NCBI GenBank assembly: GCA_018114805.1
Contig: CP073042.1
Span: 3,348,001-3,412,000 of the forward strand
Length of the DNA stretch: 64,000 nucleotides
Direction: 5' to 3'
From: Candidatus Streptomyces philanthi
GTDB lineage: Bacteria > Actinomycetota > Actinomycetes > Streptomycetales > Streptomycetaceae
A program made the position numbers and the translations under genes. This document shows, in pieces, positions 18,279-28,994 of the stretch (position 1 is the stretch's first letter; the number at the start of each line of letters is the position of its first letter). Below the pieces are notes generated by a model. The model saw nothing but the letters and a program-made list of their open reading frames with translations, had not been told where the DNA came from and did not search any database.

Positions 18279-19651
18279 TTACGGCTCGATTCGATTTGCG
18301 GAACGTAGCCGAGCAAAGCTGCGCGACAGCAGCCGCGAGACGTGCATCTGGGAAACGCCTAGCTCGGCGCTGATCTGCGACTGGGTGAGGTTGCTGTAGT
18401 AGCGCAGGAGCAGGATGCGCTGCTCGCGCTCCGGCAGTTGGACAAGCAGGTGGCGTACGAGGTCGCGGTGCTCGACCCCGGCCAGGGCGGGGTCCTCGTA
18501 GCCGAGGCGGTCGGGCAGCCCGGGCAGCCCGTCGCCCTCCTGCGCGGCCTCCAGGGACGTCGCGTGGTACGAGCGCCCCGCCTCGATGCAGGCGAGCACC
18601 TCGTCCTCGCCGATGCCCAGCCGGGCGGCGATCTCCGCGGTGGTGGGGGAGCGGCCGTGCAGCACCGTCAGGTCCTCGGTTGCGCCGCTGACCTGCACCC
18701 ACAGCTCGTGGAGCCGGCGCGGCACGTGGACGGTCCGTACGTTGTCACGGAAGTAACGTTTGATCTCGCCGACGACCGTGGGCATGGCGAACGTCGGGGA
18801 CTGCACTCCGCGATGCGGGTCGAAGCGGTCGATGGCGTTGATGAGCCCGATGGTGCCGACCTGGATGACGTCCTCTATCGGCTCGTTGCGGCTGCGGAAG
18901 CGGGCCGCAACGAGCCGCACGAACGGCAGGTTGGCCTCGATCAGCGCGGTCCGCACCCGGGTGTGCTCCAGCCCCGACAACTCGGCGAACAGCACCTGGG
19001 TCAGCGCCCGCGCGTCCGCGCTGCGCCGTTCGCGCGGGGTGGCGCCGCCCTCGGCCCCGGCGTCCGACGCGGTCGCGGCGTGCGGGGCGGTCGCGTCGGC
19101 CGGCGCGGCGGTGGGCTCGGTGGCGGACGCGCCCGCGCCGGGTGGGGCGGTGGCCGGCGGTGTGGCCGGCGGGCGGGCGGCGGGCCCCGGGGCCGCCCGT
19201 GGGCCGGATCGTTTCCGCGCCGCGGCCCGCCGCACCGCCCGGTCGACGCCGGCCGGCCCCCGCGCCGGTGCCGGTACGGGCCGCGTCGGCCCCGGTCCGG
19301 GTGGCGCTGTCGGTACGGGGAGCCGTGCCGGCCGCCCCGGCACGCGCCGCCCCGGCCTCGGCCGGCTCGGCGCCCGGGCGTCCGGGCGCGGTGGGGCCCG
19401 GGGCGGGGTGCTCCGGGTGGCCCTCGTCGGCGGGGCCCGCTGGCGCGAGCGGAAGCGGGGGTGTCCGAGTGTGGTGGGGTGGCCGGGGCGGTGGTGCTGG
19501 CGGGTGGGTCGACGGCGGGGGGAGCGCTCGCGGCGTCCCGCTCGGCCGCGGGGTCGGAAGCGGGGGCGGTCGTGTGCTTGGCGCGGGCCGCACGTTCGCC
19601 GGTGCCGGCCTGAGGTGGGGCTTTGGGTGCAGTACGGGCCGTCACGGTCAC
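18279..19651 (-). CDS. RNA polymerase sigma factor, SigB/SigF/SigG subfamily, with long low-complexity N terminus (frame uncertain)
   Basis: The conserved part starts near 19050 ([20 protein letters not shown]) and is complete: [61 protein letters not shown], and the [28 protein letters not shown]. The preceding ~500 bp are Ala/Pro-rich, and the plausible coding frame switches. The most start-like site is GTG 19651 with AAGGA upstream ([15 protein letters not shown]), in a different frame from the conserved domain, so at least one frameshift is likely in this low-complexity stretch. The Pro-rich N terminus recalls S. coelicolor SigF from memory. Confidence 0.85.
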
Positions 19652-19813
19652 GCCATCCTTCAGGTCGTCCCATCCCAATCATCCGGCAAAAGCGGTCATA
19701 GCATCACAAGACGCGTCCACTATGTGCAAGCACCGCATAGCTCCGTGTTGATGGGTGAGTTGACGCGCTCGGCGGACCCGCGCGGGGCCCGGTTCCGCCG
19801 CCCCAGACGGCCG

Positions 19814-19844
19814 ACGGCCCCCCACCGTCGTGGCAGGGGGCCGT
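19814..19844 (-). terminator. Hairpin terminator downstream of the Dabb gene
   Basis: ACGGCCCCC (from 19814) pairs with GGGGGCCGT (ending 19844) around a short loop. It starts 22 bp beyond the stop codon of the leftward Dabb gene, separating it from the sigma factor pair. Confidence 0.7.
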
Positions 19845-19865
19845 GGGTCGTGCGGAGAGAGCCGC

Positions 19866-20159
19866 TCAGAACTCGTAGTCGGCGATCACCCAGGTGGCGA
19901 ACTCGCGCCACCGCGCGGCGGCGGCCTGGTGGGCCGGGTGTTCGAGGTAGCGGGTGAGCGCCTCCCGGTCGGCGACGGCCGAGTTGATGGCGAAGTCGTA
20001 CGCGATGGGCCGGTCGGTGATGTTCCAGGCGTACTCCCAGAACGTCAACTCGGGGACGACCCCGTCCAGCTCCTGGAACGCCTTCACGCCGGCGACCACG
20101 CGCTCCTCGTCGCGGGAGACGCCTTCGTTCAGCTTGAAAAGGACCAGATGACGGATCAC
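19866..20159 (-). CDS. Dabb-family (stress-responsive alpha/beta barrel) protein
   Basis: The 97-residue protein has the classic Dabb layout: MIRHLVLFKLNEGVSRDEERVVAGVKAFQELDGVVP, then YDFAINSAVADREALTRYLEHPAH with the family's late YxxHPxH signature, ending in the WVIADYEF strand. Dabb proteins form dimeric alpha/beta barrels. Some are stress proteins and some are small-molecule cyclases or oxygenases; nothing here indicates which. A clear hairpin terminator follows. Confidence 0.9.
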   Translation of the reverse strand: MIRHLVLFKLNEGVSRDEERVVAGVKAFQELDGVVPELTFWEYAWNITDRPIAYDFAINSAVADREALTRYLEHPAHQAAAARWREFATWVIADYEF

Positions 20160-20271
20160 TGGGTTGCCCTCCGTACGGATGACGCGGGTGGTGGGTGCGT
20201 GGCGGCGGCTGACGCGGGTGGCGGGTGCCGGGCGGTCGTGGTCGTGGTCGGGCGGTTCGCGGCCCGACCGG

Positions 20272-20436
20272 TCACTTGACCAGCTCGGTCATGAAGTCGC
20301 CGATGCCCTTGGCCGCGTCCGAGATGCCCTCGAACCCGATCTGCACCAGCTCGGCGGCCCGCGCCGGGGAGTTGATGATGGTGTACAGCACGAAGACGAC
20401 AAGTATGTAGGTAGCGATCTTCCTCGCCTGAGCCAT
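20272..20436 (-). CDS. Small conserved membrane protein
   Basis: ATG 20436 has GGGGAGG upstream and yields 54 residues: MAQARKIATYILVVFVLYTIINSPARAAELVQIGFEG and a C-terminal amphipathic segment SDAAKGIGDFMTELVK. One N-terminal transmembrane span with a basic N-in flank is clear. I recognise the type as a small protein widely kept in Streptomyces, but not its function. The frame open to 20523 is rejected in favour of the start with a ribosome-binding site. Confidence 0.75.
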   Translation of the reverse strand: MAQARKIATYILVVFVLYTIINSPARAAELVQIGFEGISDAAKGIGDFMTELVK

Positions 20437-20519
20437 ACCGCTCGCCTCCCCTGCGTCTTCTGTGAGCTCGCGAGATTCTATCCACAGGGGTGAGCCGATC
20501 GAGTGAGTAGTGCGATCGT

Positions 20520-21480
20520 TCACGTGCTCTTCAGTGACGTGAGGGCGGGGCGGACACGCGCGGACGGGCCCGTTCTCCGGACGCGGGTCCCTGCCGACGC
20601 GCGTCGGCCCCGGCGTGCCGGGGCGACGCCCGTCCCCTCCCCCCGTGTCCGTCGCAGCGCTCCGTACGCGTCAGCCGTCAGTCGCCCTGCGCGGGCGCGG
20701 GCGGGGGTGGCGAGGAGCCCGGCCAGGCGGGCACGGGTGTACGCGGCGATGGTGAAGGCGTCGGTGACGGCGCCGGTGGCGATCATCTCCCCCAGGGCGT
20801 CGTATGAGACGGTCATCATGCGCCGGATGCCCTCGGCGACGTCCCGCGCGCCGGGGTACGGCCGGCCGCCGTACTCGTGGACGTCGCCCCCGCCGTCCTC
20901 GTCCCCCGAGTGCTCCCGGCCGTCGCCGCCGCGCCGGCCGTCGCCTGCGTGGCTCACCTCCTCCCCGGGCGCGGGGGGGCGGGAGGAGGGCGGCGAAGAG
21001 TGCGACGCGACTGCCCAGCAGTCCCGTGTCGGGGTGGACGTCGCCGAGCGGGACCAGCTCGGTCGCCCGGGCGCCGATCTCCTCGCGCAGTTCGCGCGCG
21101 GCGCTGTCGGCGCCGGTCGCGCCGGGCTCGCCCATGCCGCGCGGCACCTCCCAGTGCCAGGCCCGGGTGGCGTGTCGGTAGTGCTCGACGATGACGACGC
21201 GCCCGGTGGGCAGGAGCGGCAGGACGACCACGCCCGGGTCCGTCACGCGGGGGAGCACGCGCAGGTAGAGGCCGTGCGTGCCGTCGGGGAAGCGGACCGC
21301 GTCGCGAACGACGGTCACGTAGGAGTCCTCGTACACGACGCCGACCGGCGCGTCGGGAGCGGCTTTGGCGCCGCGTCGCGCGGCCTCGACCGCCTCGGGG
21401 GACAGCAGCAGTTCGATGCCGTCCGGGCTGTTGACGAACAGGTCGGGGCGCTCGGCGCGCAGCCGGTCGTAGCGGTTCAT
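20520..21480 (-). pseudogene. Nudix hydrolase (one frameshift)
   Basis: From ATG 21480 (MNRYDRLRAERPDLFVNS) the product reads through an N-terminal strand-rich part to the Nudix box: PRGMGEPGATGADSAARELREEIGA. The catalytic REL.EE.G core is present, but the Glu expected at the sixth position after the box Gly is Ala. Near 20970, in a run of C and G, the frame shifts; the C-terminal part reads EGIRRMMTVSYDALGEMIATGAVTDAFTIAAYTRARL and stops at 20520. ADP-ribose or related nucleotide-sugar substrates are typical of this subgroup, which is inference. Confidence 0.82.
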
Positions 21481-21653
21481 GGTGCCTTTCGTGGCGGACG
21501 TCGTTCCGTGTCCAGTGTCCGCCGCGCGCACGCTCGCCGTCCGTGGCTCGTGCCAACTCCGGGCGCCCGGACGCGCGCCGCCCGCGCCCCCGAACGCGCG
21601 CCCTGGCTACAGGTGCCCGGCCCCCGCCCCACGGTGGGCCGGGCGCCGGGGCC

Positions 21654-23183
21654 TCAGTACTCCAGATCGTCCCGCGTGGTCGTGGAGTTGTTGGCCCCCA
21701 GGTTCGGAGCCACCTCGCGGTAGCCGGGGAGCCGTTCCACCAGGTCCTGGAAGCGCTGCCACGCGGCCAGCGTCTCCAGCCGTATGGTGGCGATCTCGCG
21801 TGCGAACTTCTGTTCGCGGTGCCCGGCGATCCGGTTGCGGAGCACGAGCCGCACGGAACCGCCGTACTTGTCTAGCGCGGTGGCGCCCAGCGCGCCGGTC
21901 AGCGACCAGGTCTCGTCGCCGGTGACGGCCGTGATGACCGAACCCCCGACGTTGACGACCACCTCGACCACCGGGGAGCAAGACGTGGAGTGCCCGCCGT
22001 GCCGGGCCGCCGCCAGTTCGACGATCTTCCGGTTGAGCGCGATGTAGCGGTCGAAGACGAGCCCCACGCGGTCGCTGAAGGTAGCCGGGTCCGCGAGGAG
22101 GTGGTCAAAGGCGGTGATGTACGCGTTCCACGCGCCGGTCTCCCGCAGGGTGGCGACGTCACCGAGTTCGAGGACGTCGAGCTCGGCCGGCGTGAAGCCG
22201 TTCTGCACCGTGCTGAACGCCTGTCGCAGAAGGAAGCGCAGCAGGTCGGAGAGTTCGTCCGGGTCCTCGATGACGCGGCCCGCCCCCGAGGGGGACGAGG
22301 AGCCGCGGAGGTCGCGCCACTCCTGGAGCGCGACGCGTTGCAGGCTGCCGCCCGGCGTCAGCGGGTACATGCTCAGGGCGTCGGCGAGGTTGACTTTGTA
22401 GATCAGGTCGAGCAGTTGCTTGATCTCCCCGGCGGACGGCTTGTCCTGGTCGTACCGCCCCTCCGACACCGGCCGGCCCGGTACCGAGACGAACCGCTCG
22501 TACAGGACGTTGCGGGTGACCGGGCGCCCCGCGACGCTGAGTTCGTTGCTGTGGTCCACGACCTGGCCGATGCGGCGGGCGAAGGCGGGCAGCCGTTCCT
22601 CCGCCACGCCGACCTGCCGGGCCAGCAGCGGGAGGTCCTTGGCGGTCAGGGCCTGCACCCGGGCGGCGAAGGGGAGGAAGAGGGCGTTCCGCGTGTCCAA
22701 CCGGTTCTGCTCGTCGTCCCAGGACATCCGCAGGCAGGTCATGCGCGCCGTCGCGGGCAGCGTCGCCAGGGTCTCCCGCCAGGCGGTGAAGGCCGTCTCG
22801 TCCAGGTCGACGTTGGACGGCCGGTCGGTCGGCTCCCGCTCGTGCAGGAGGAAGGTGACCAGGGACCCGTCGCCCAGGAGCTTCTGGTGGGCCCGGCGGG
22901 CGCCGCCGTCGTACAGGTAGTCCCGGCTGATCGCCGCGTTGTTGCAGAAGTAGGTGCGGTTGGCGACGACCTTTCGGGTGTTGATGAGGCCGCGGAAGTA
23001 CTCTGCCCGCACCTCCTTGCCGCGGACGTCGTCGACCTCGCCCAACGACCGGCCGCGCGCGACCATGTCCCGGGTCAGTTCCGCGTTGACCTACTTGTTG
23101 TCCAGCGACTGCGCGATGACCGCGCCCTTCCTGAGGCCCCTGGGCCGCACTCTGGCCACCTGCTCGTCATGCTGCTGCGTCAT
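21654..23183 (-). pseudogene. Large conserved-looking protein of unknown function (in-frame TAG)
   Basis: ATG 23183 follows GGGGAGCG and reads MTQQHDEQVARVRPRGLRKGAVIAQSLDNK, then a TAG at 23091-23093, then in the same frame VNAELTRDMVARGRSLGEVDDVRGKEVRAEYFRG and on for 470 more codons to 21654. Apart from that codon the ~509-residue protein is uninterrupted. Notable pieces are VVANRTYFCNNAAISRDYLYDGG and AELDVLELGDVATLRETGAWNAYITAF. No signal peptide, membrane span or nucleotide-binding motif is visible. I do not recognise the family. If the TAG is real, a shorter protein could restart at 23066. Confidence 0.7.
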
Positions 23184-23913
23184 CCGCTCCCCCTCTGTCC
23201 CGCCGACGTCACGGAACCCGCGCCCCGCCGTCCGCCCGCCCCGGCCGCTGGGTCGAGGCACGTGGTGGGGGCCGGCATCGGCGCACCCCCGGATCGGCTC
23301 CGCACGGCGCCACGCACGGCCGGGCGCGGCCGGCCGTGCCGAGCCCACCGGCTGTGCCCCTCCGCCGAAGCCAGGCCGGGTCCCGCTGGTTCGCTGGTGC
23401 GGCCCGCGCGCGTGCGGCGTCGCCGCGTCGTGGCGCGCGCCTCCGTCCCGCTGACGACGGGCGTACGGACCCGCTACCCGTGTCCGTACGCGGGTGCGTC
23501 CGCTACTGCCCGGCTCTCACGCTAGCGCTCAGTCCCACCCAGGAGCGCGCGAATAAGAGGGAGTTGGCCGAAATCGCGGTGTCCGGACGTCAGCACGCGC
23601 CGGGGGCGCGTGATATAGCCGCCACATCTCCCGGCCCGGCCGCCCCGCGTGACGTGCCACGCCGAGTGCCGCGTTCCGTGCCGCGCCTGACCAAGTGCGC
23701 GCTCGGCGAGGTGAGTTGGGGCCCCAGCGGGCTGTTCGTCCGGCCGCGCGCCCCGTAGGGTCGTACGCGCCGCGCGCCCGGCAGGGGGTCGGGCGGGGCG
23801 GGGTCCGAACGGGGCCGGTCCGGTGTGGTGGGTGGGCGTCGTGGCCGCGGTCGCGGTGCGGCGGCGACCGGCCGGCCGGGTGTACGGCAGCAACGTCCCA
23901 GGGGGGTACGTCG
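23184..23913. other. Intergenic stretch between divergent genes
   Basis: About 730 bp between the leftward unknown gene (start 23183) and the rightward membrane protein (start 23914). I see no supported gene. Long open frames on both strands are Arg/Pro-rich shadows. It presumably holds both promoters. Confidence 0.45.
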
Positions 23914-25671
23914 ATGGTGTGGGAAGAACGCGACGCGACCGGCAGAGACAAGGGGGCCGGGGAACCGGCGGGGCCTCCCGCGCCCCCGCCACCGCCACCC
24001 GGCGCCGCACCGCCGCCCGCCTACGGCGCCGCGTCGCCACCGCCGCCCGGGGGCCAGCCGCCCGCCGCGTCGTCGGCCGGGGGCCAGCCGTCCGGGGAGC
24101 GGCCCACGCTGCATCTGCCCGCGCTGGCGCCGGGGCCCGACGGCGCGCCCCCCGCCACCGGCGCCGCCCGCGCCGCCCGGGCCGTCCGAGCAGCTGCGGG
24201 CCGTGGCTGTAGGGCTGCTCAACCTCAGTGGGCTCGGCGTCGGCTACGCCCTGCTGCGCGTGTGGTGGGCGGTCGCCGTGTGCTGGGCGGCCACGGCCGG
24301 GCTGCTCCTGCTGGCGCTGCCGGCCGAGCCGGACGGCGTGGCCGGTGGTCTCGTCGCGGGGTACCTGGTGGTGCTGGCGGCCGCCGCCGCACACGGCGCG
24401 TTCCTCGGGCTGCGCCGGCCGCTGGCGTGGCCGCCGCGCGCGGCCGTGGCCGTGCTGCTCGGCCTGGTGCTGCTCGCCGCGCCCGGCGGCGGCTACCTCG
24501 CGTACGACAGCGCGCGCTACGAGGCCACCGAGGAGATGCTGCTCGACCGCCTCGCCGAGGCCGACGAGCTGGTCAGCGACCAGGTCGGGCGGACGTTCGA
24601 TGACGCCGAGGCCGACTACCGGCGGGCCCTGGAGGGCTACGCCGCGCTCGCCGACGACCACCCCGGCTCGCGGGCCGCGAAGCGCGTGCCGGAGCGGATG
24701 CGCACGTACTACGAGAGCGTCGGGGTGACGTACGGCCGCAAGGAGTACTGCGCGGCGATCGAGCCCCTCACGTTCCTGCGGACCGTCCCGAAGACCATCG
24801 ACGAGCGGCACCTCGGCAAGCTGAGGGGCTGGCCCGACGACCGGCTGGCGACCTCGCTGTACGAGTGCGGCGTGAGCGGGCTCGGCCAGCCCTCGGCCGC
24901 GGAGGGCAAGGCCGAGCACCTCGGCGCGCTGCTCACCGACTTCCCCGACTCCGCGGTGGCGGCGAAGGTGGAGCCGGCCGTCAGCGCCGCGATCAGCCGG
25001 GCAGCCGGCGGCCTGAAGGACGGAGAGCCGTGCGCGTCGGTCACCACCCTGCGCACCCTCGGCGGCCAGGCCAGCACGCTGGCCAAGGCGGCCGGCGCCG
25101 GGTCCGCCGCGCTCACCCGGGACGCGGGCACGGCGAGCGGGCACGTGCGCACCGGCACGCGTGCGGGGTCGACCAGTACGAGGACGGCCAGTTCGCCGCC
25201 GCCCTGTCGACCATGAACGACTTCGCCCGCACCTACCGCGACGACAGGAACCGGCCGCGCGCGCAGAAGATCGCCATCGCGGCGGAGATCGCCACGAAGC
25301 TGCCCGACGCGGGCAGGCGGCTGCCGACGACGAAGTCCGGCGGCGGCGTGACCGTCACGGTCAAGAACAACAGCCCGAACGCGGTCGAGATCCTCTACAC
25401 GGGCCCGGTCACCGGCAGGTTCACGCTCTCGGCGTGCGACGGCTGCACGACGTACGCCAACCGCGCGCAGGCGCGCGACAACGCGTGTCAGAGCGGCAAG
25501 AGCTACCCGCAGGGCACGCTGTCGCTGCCCGTCGGCACCACGTACTTCCTCCACAAGTCGCAGGGCACCACCAACTCCTCCGGCACCGACACGGCGCGTA
25601 TCGAGCCCGGCTACACGTACACGGAGTGCGCGTACGTCGTGAGCCCGTTCGGCATCGGACCCGCCACCTGA
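23914..25671 (+). pseudogene. Multi-span membrane protein with extracytoplasmic domain, unknown function (two frameshifts)
   Basis: The start ATG 23914 gives MVWEERDATGRDKG and a Pro-rich cytoplasmic tail (PPPPPPGAAPPPAYGAA). After a frameshift near 24185 three to four spans follow (VGLLNLSGLGVGYALLRVWWAVAV, LVAGYLVVLAAAAAHGAFL, AAVAVLLGLVLLAAPGGG). A long outer region then resembles TPR-like helices (DDAEADYRRALEGYAALADDHPGS). A second shift near 25165 leads into a C-terminal domain with several Cys (FTLSACDGCTTYANRAQARDNACQSG) ending at 25671. The order suggests a sensor or scaffold at the membrane. Family not recognised. Confidence 0.72.
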
Positions 25672-25792
25672 CGCGGGCCGGGCGCCCGCTGGCCGCCGCC
25701 TGAGCGACAGCCGATCGGCCGCCCGACCGCGCGCGGGTCCGCTGTGACCCGTATCACGCGAACGCGGTCGGGCGGGCGGACAGGTCAGGGGT

Positions 25793-26452
25793 GTGGAGCA
25801 TTCATTATGGGTGCGGGTGCGGGTGCGGGACGGGGAACCGGACGCGTTCCGGAGGCTGTTCGACGACCATGCGACGGCCGTCCACCGGCACGCCCTGCGG
25901 GTGACCGGCGACTGGGCCACCGCCGAGGACGTGGTGTCCCTGACCTTCCTGGAGGCGTGGCGGCTGCGCGAACGGGTGCTCCCGGACGGCGACGACCACC
26001 TGCACCCGTGGCTCCTCGGCATCGCCACCAACGTCCTGCGCAACACCGTGCGGGCCGCGCGCCGGCACCGCGACGCGCTCGCCCGGCTCCCGGTGGGCGA
26101 CGCCGTACCCGACTTCGCTGACGAGGTGGCCCAGCGGATGGTGGACAGCGAGGAGTTGGCCGCCGCGCGCCGGGCCCTGGCCGGGCTGCGCCGCCTGGAG
26201 CGCGAGGTGGTCACGCTGTGCGTGTGGGAGGGGCTGGACTCGGCCACGGTGGCCGACGCGCTCGGCGTGCCGGTCGGCACGGTGCGCTCCCGGCTCTCGC
26301 GCGCCCGCAAGCGGCTGCGCGGGCTCACCGAGGCCGAACTGAGGAGGATGCCCCCACGGGCCGTCGTCCGTCCGCCCGGGCCGAGCCCCCTGGTGGCAGG
26401 CCCGTGCGCGGCCGGCTCCGGGCCCGGGGCCACGGGGGAGAGGAACCCATGA
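25793..26452 (+). CDS. ECF-type RNA polymerase sigma factor
   Basis: GTG 25793 opens a 219-residue protein. Region 2 reads DAFRRLFDDHATAVHRHALRVTGDWATAEDVVSLTFLEAWRLR. Region 4 reads RRLEREVVTLCVWEGLDSATVADALGVPVGTVRSRLSRARKRL. A ~45-residue Pro-rich tail follows. The stop codon overlaps the start of the next gene in an ATGA, so the two are translationally coupled. Sigma factors with a CU044_5270-type membrane partner are common in actinobacteria, where the partner is thought to act as anti-sigma factor or sensor. Confidence 0.9.
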   Translation: MEHSLWVRVRVRDGEPDAFRRLFDDHATAVHRHALRVTGDWATAEDVVSLTFLEAWRLRERVLPDGDDHLHPWLLGIATNVLRNTVRAARRHRDALARLPVGDAVPDFADEVAQRMVDSEELAAARRALAGLRRLEREVVTLCVWEGLDSATVADALGVPVGTVRSRLSRARKRLRGLTEAELRRMPPRAVVRPPGPSPLVAGPCAAGSGPGATGERNP

Positions 26453-27603
26453 GCCACTTTCCGCGGAGGGGAGACGAGACGGGCGAGTGCGAGGAGCTGG
26501 CCGTGTTGCTGCCGGCCCCCGACGTGCCCCGGTTCGACGCGCACCGCCACCGCGAGTTGCGGGAGGGGCTCGTACGGGAGATCGGCCGGCGGTCGGCGGA
26601 CGACGTGACACCGTGTGCGCCACCGGTCGCGCTGGCGCCGGTCCACCACCGTGGTGGTGCCGATCGTGGTGGTGGCGATGGCCGTGGTCGCCGTCCTCGT
26701 GCGTACCGCCGGCCTGGGCCCGTCGCCCGAGGTCGTCGGCGGGAACGGCGAGCCGTCGGCGGTCCACCTGCTGGACCAGGCCGCGGCGGCGCAGGCCGGC
26801 CGTCCGCCGGTGACCGTCCGCCCGGACCAGTACGTCTACGTCCGGTACCTGGGGGACGGCCAGGTCCTCGGCTTCGGGCTGCGCGGCTTCGGCCACCGCG
26901 AGGACTGGTTTCCCCGCGCGGGCCGGGGCGAGCTGCGTCATCCGGGCCACCCCGGTGACGCGCGGCGAGACCGCGCGCGGTCGATCACGCGCCCACCAGC
27001 CAGAGCACGACGGGGGCCAACCACGCCCCACCGCCGTGGTCCTACGCCCGCCTCGCGTCCCTGCCCACCGACCCCGACGTGCTGCTGGAGAAGCTGTACG
27101 AGGACACCGGGGGGCAGGGTCCCAGCCGTGACGAGGCGGTCTTCGAGCTGATCAACGGCGTGCTCGACGCGACCACCCTGGAGCCCAACCTCCACGCGGC
27201 ACTGCTGCGCGCCGCCGCCCGGCACCACCCTCACAAAGGAGGTACGCGACGGGGCCGGCCGGCACGGCGTCGGCCTGACCTTCCGCTTCCCCCGTCGGAC
27301 CCGACCACCTGGGTCTTCGACCCGCGGACCTTCACCTAACTGGGCACCACGCAGTCGGCGCTGCTCGACGTGGCCGTGGTCGACGAGAAGTGGGAGGTGT
27401 GCCCCATGAGTCGGGCACCGGCCCGGCCTCGGACGCGACCCCGACCTCGTAGCCGGGCGCGCGCCGCCGGCACCGCGCGGCGCGGGCGGGGCAGCGGGGG
27501 CGGGGTGGGGCGGGTGTGGGCGACCCCCGGTCAACCCGGCCGCTACGGACGTGTCCGCCCCCGCCTCGGACAACGCCACCGGCGGCCCGTGCCTGTGCCA
27601 TGA
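26449..27603 (+). pseudogene. CU044_5270-family membrane protein, partner of the ECF sigma factor (multiple frameshifts and a TAA)
   Basis: ATG 26449 overlaps the sigma gene's stop. The pieces, in order but in changing frames, are MSHFPRRGDETGECEELAVLLPAPDVPRFD; RRSTTVVVPIVVVAMAVVAVLV (a single membrane span); VTVRPDQYVYVRYLGDG; PTDPDVLLEKLYEDTGGQGPSRDEAVFELINGVLDAT; GVGLTFRFPRR; and TWVFDPRTFT. A TAA at 27337-27339 interrupts where the family has a Tyr-type residue, and LGTTQSALLDVAVVDE follows. At least four frameshifts are needed. The end is uncertain, between 27411 and 27603. It is the most damaged gene in the window. Confidence 0.72.
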
Positions 27604-27649
27604 TCGCAGGTTGGTCAGCAGGGTCTCTAGGGCCAGTCGGGAGCGCGAC

Positions 27650-28550
27650 ATGGGTGCCGGTACGCAGGTGGACGACGGGTACGGCGAGGGCAACATCTTC
27701 CTCAAATTCCTGCAACACGTCCGCTGGGAAGACCTGTTGAACGTTGGCTACTTCACGCTGCCCACACTCCCCGCGGCCGTACGCGGCGGCGGGTACTTCC
27801 AGCGGGCGCTCGTCGGGCGGTCGCTGGCGCTCCTGGAGGCGGCCCCGGGCGACCTGGTCCTCGACGCGGGCTGCGGGCGTGGCCACACCACCGCCCGGCT
27901 CGCCGACGCTGGCTGCCGGGCCCTCGGCGTCGACCTCGGAGAGCGCCAGATCGCCCTGGCCAGGGCGCGGTTCGGGCACTGGCCCCGGGTCTCCTTCGCC
28001 GTCGCGGACGTGACCCGGCTGCCCGACGAGGCGGGCGGTACGGAGTTCGCGGACGGCTCCTTCGACCGCGTGCACTGCCTGGAGGCCGCGTTCCACTTCG
28101 GCTCGCAGGGTCGGGAGGCCTTCCTCGTCGAGAGCCACCGCGTGCTGCGCCCCCGGGGGCCGGCTCGTCCTCGTGGACTTCACCTGGCCCGACGAGCGGT
28201 CCGCGCGGATCGACCGGCTCGACCCACGGGGCCTGGTGCGCGCGGCCTGGCGGTTCGACGACTTCGAGCGACTCGACCGCTACCTGGCCGGCGCCACCAG
28301 GGCCGGCTTCGAGGTCCGCGCCGTACACGACTGGATCCGCCCCGTCGTCCGCCGCTCGGCCCGCCTCATCGGCGCCGTGGGAGCGGTCGCGGCCACCGGT
28401 CCCGGCCGCCTCGCCCTGCGCGCCCGCTGGCCGGGCCTGCGGGAGTTCGCCCCGGCCGACTGGGAGGCCCTGTGCCCGGTCATCCGGGCCCACGCCGCGG
28501 CCGGCCGGGAGGTGGGGTACACGGCGTTGGTGCTGGACAAGCGGGGGTAG
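27650..28550 (+). pseudogene. Class I SAM-dependent methyltransferase (one frameshift)
   Basis: ATG 27650 (MGAGTQVDDGYGEGNIFLKFL) leads to the SAM-binding motif I DLVLDAGCGRGHTTARLADAG, then LGVDLGERQIALARARF and FDRVHCLEAAFHFGSQG, as in small-molecule methyltransferases of the cyclopropane/sterol-like branch. At about 28157, in CCCCCGGGGG, the frame shifts; RLVLVDFTWPDERSARIDRLDP continues and the gene ends at 28550 with GREVGYTALVLDKRG. Removing or adding one base in the C/G run restores a ~300-residue enzyme. Substrate unknown. Confidence 0.87.
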
Positions 28551-28994
28551 GAGTGGGTGTGGAGGGCCCGTCCCGGTCGAGTGTTCTCGGTCACAGGCTC
28601 TAGGCCCTGGCCCCCGCTTCCGATGCGGTGGCCGATCCGGTCTGCACGACTCCGTGCCTACCGGGCCAGCGAGGTCGCGCACGCTCGGGTAGTCGACGCC
28701 GACGGGCGGGGCCGTGCGCGCGGGGGTGCGGAAAGGCCACGCGACGTGGTCCTCGCCTGTCGCTCACCCCCCGGCGTCGGCGCCGGGCGCGAGTCCCCGT
28801 TCCCGTGTCGACGGGAATGTGCGTCGCGGTCACCGGAAAGCCCCACACGCCCGTTTCCGGACATTACCGTGCCGGTATTCCGCGTCTGTTTCGATGGCGC
28901 TTACAGGAATTGAGGAATCCGTATTCCGCCGCGTGGACCCATGGGCTTCGCTACGCTCCACACCCCACCGACCCGTAATTGACAGGAGGGGCCT
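28551..28994. other. Intergenic stretch before the DUF6232 gene
   Basis: About 440 bp with no supported gene. The right third is less GC-rich and should carry the promoter for the gene at 28995; I could not assign -35/-10 elements with confidence. Confidence 0.45.
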
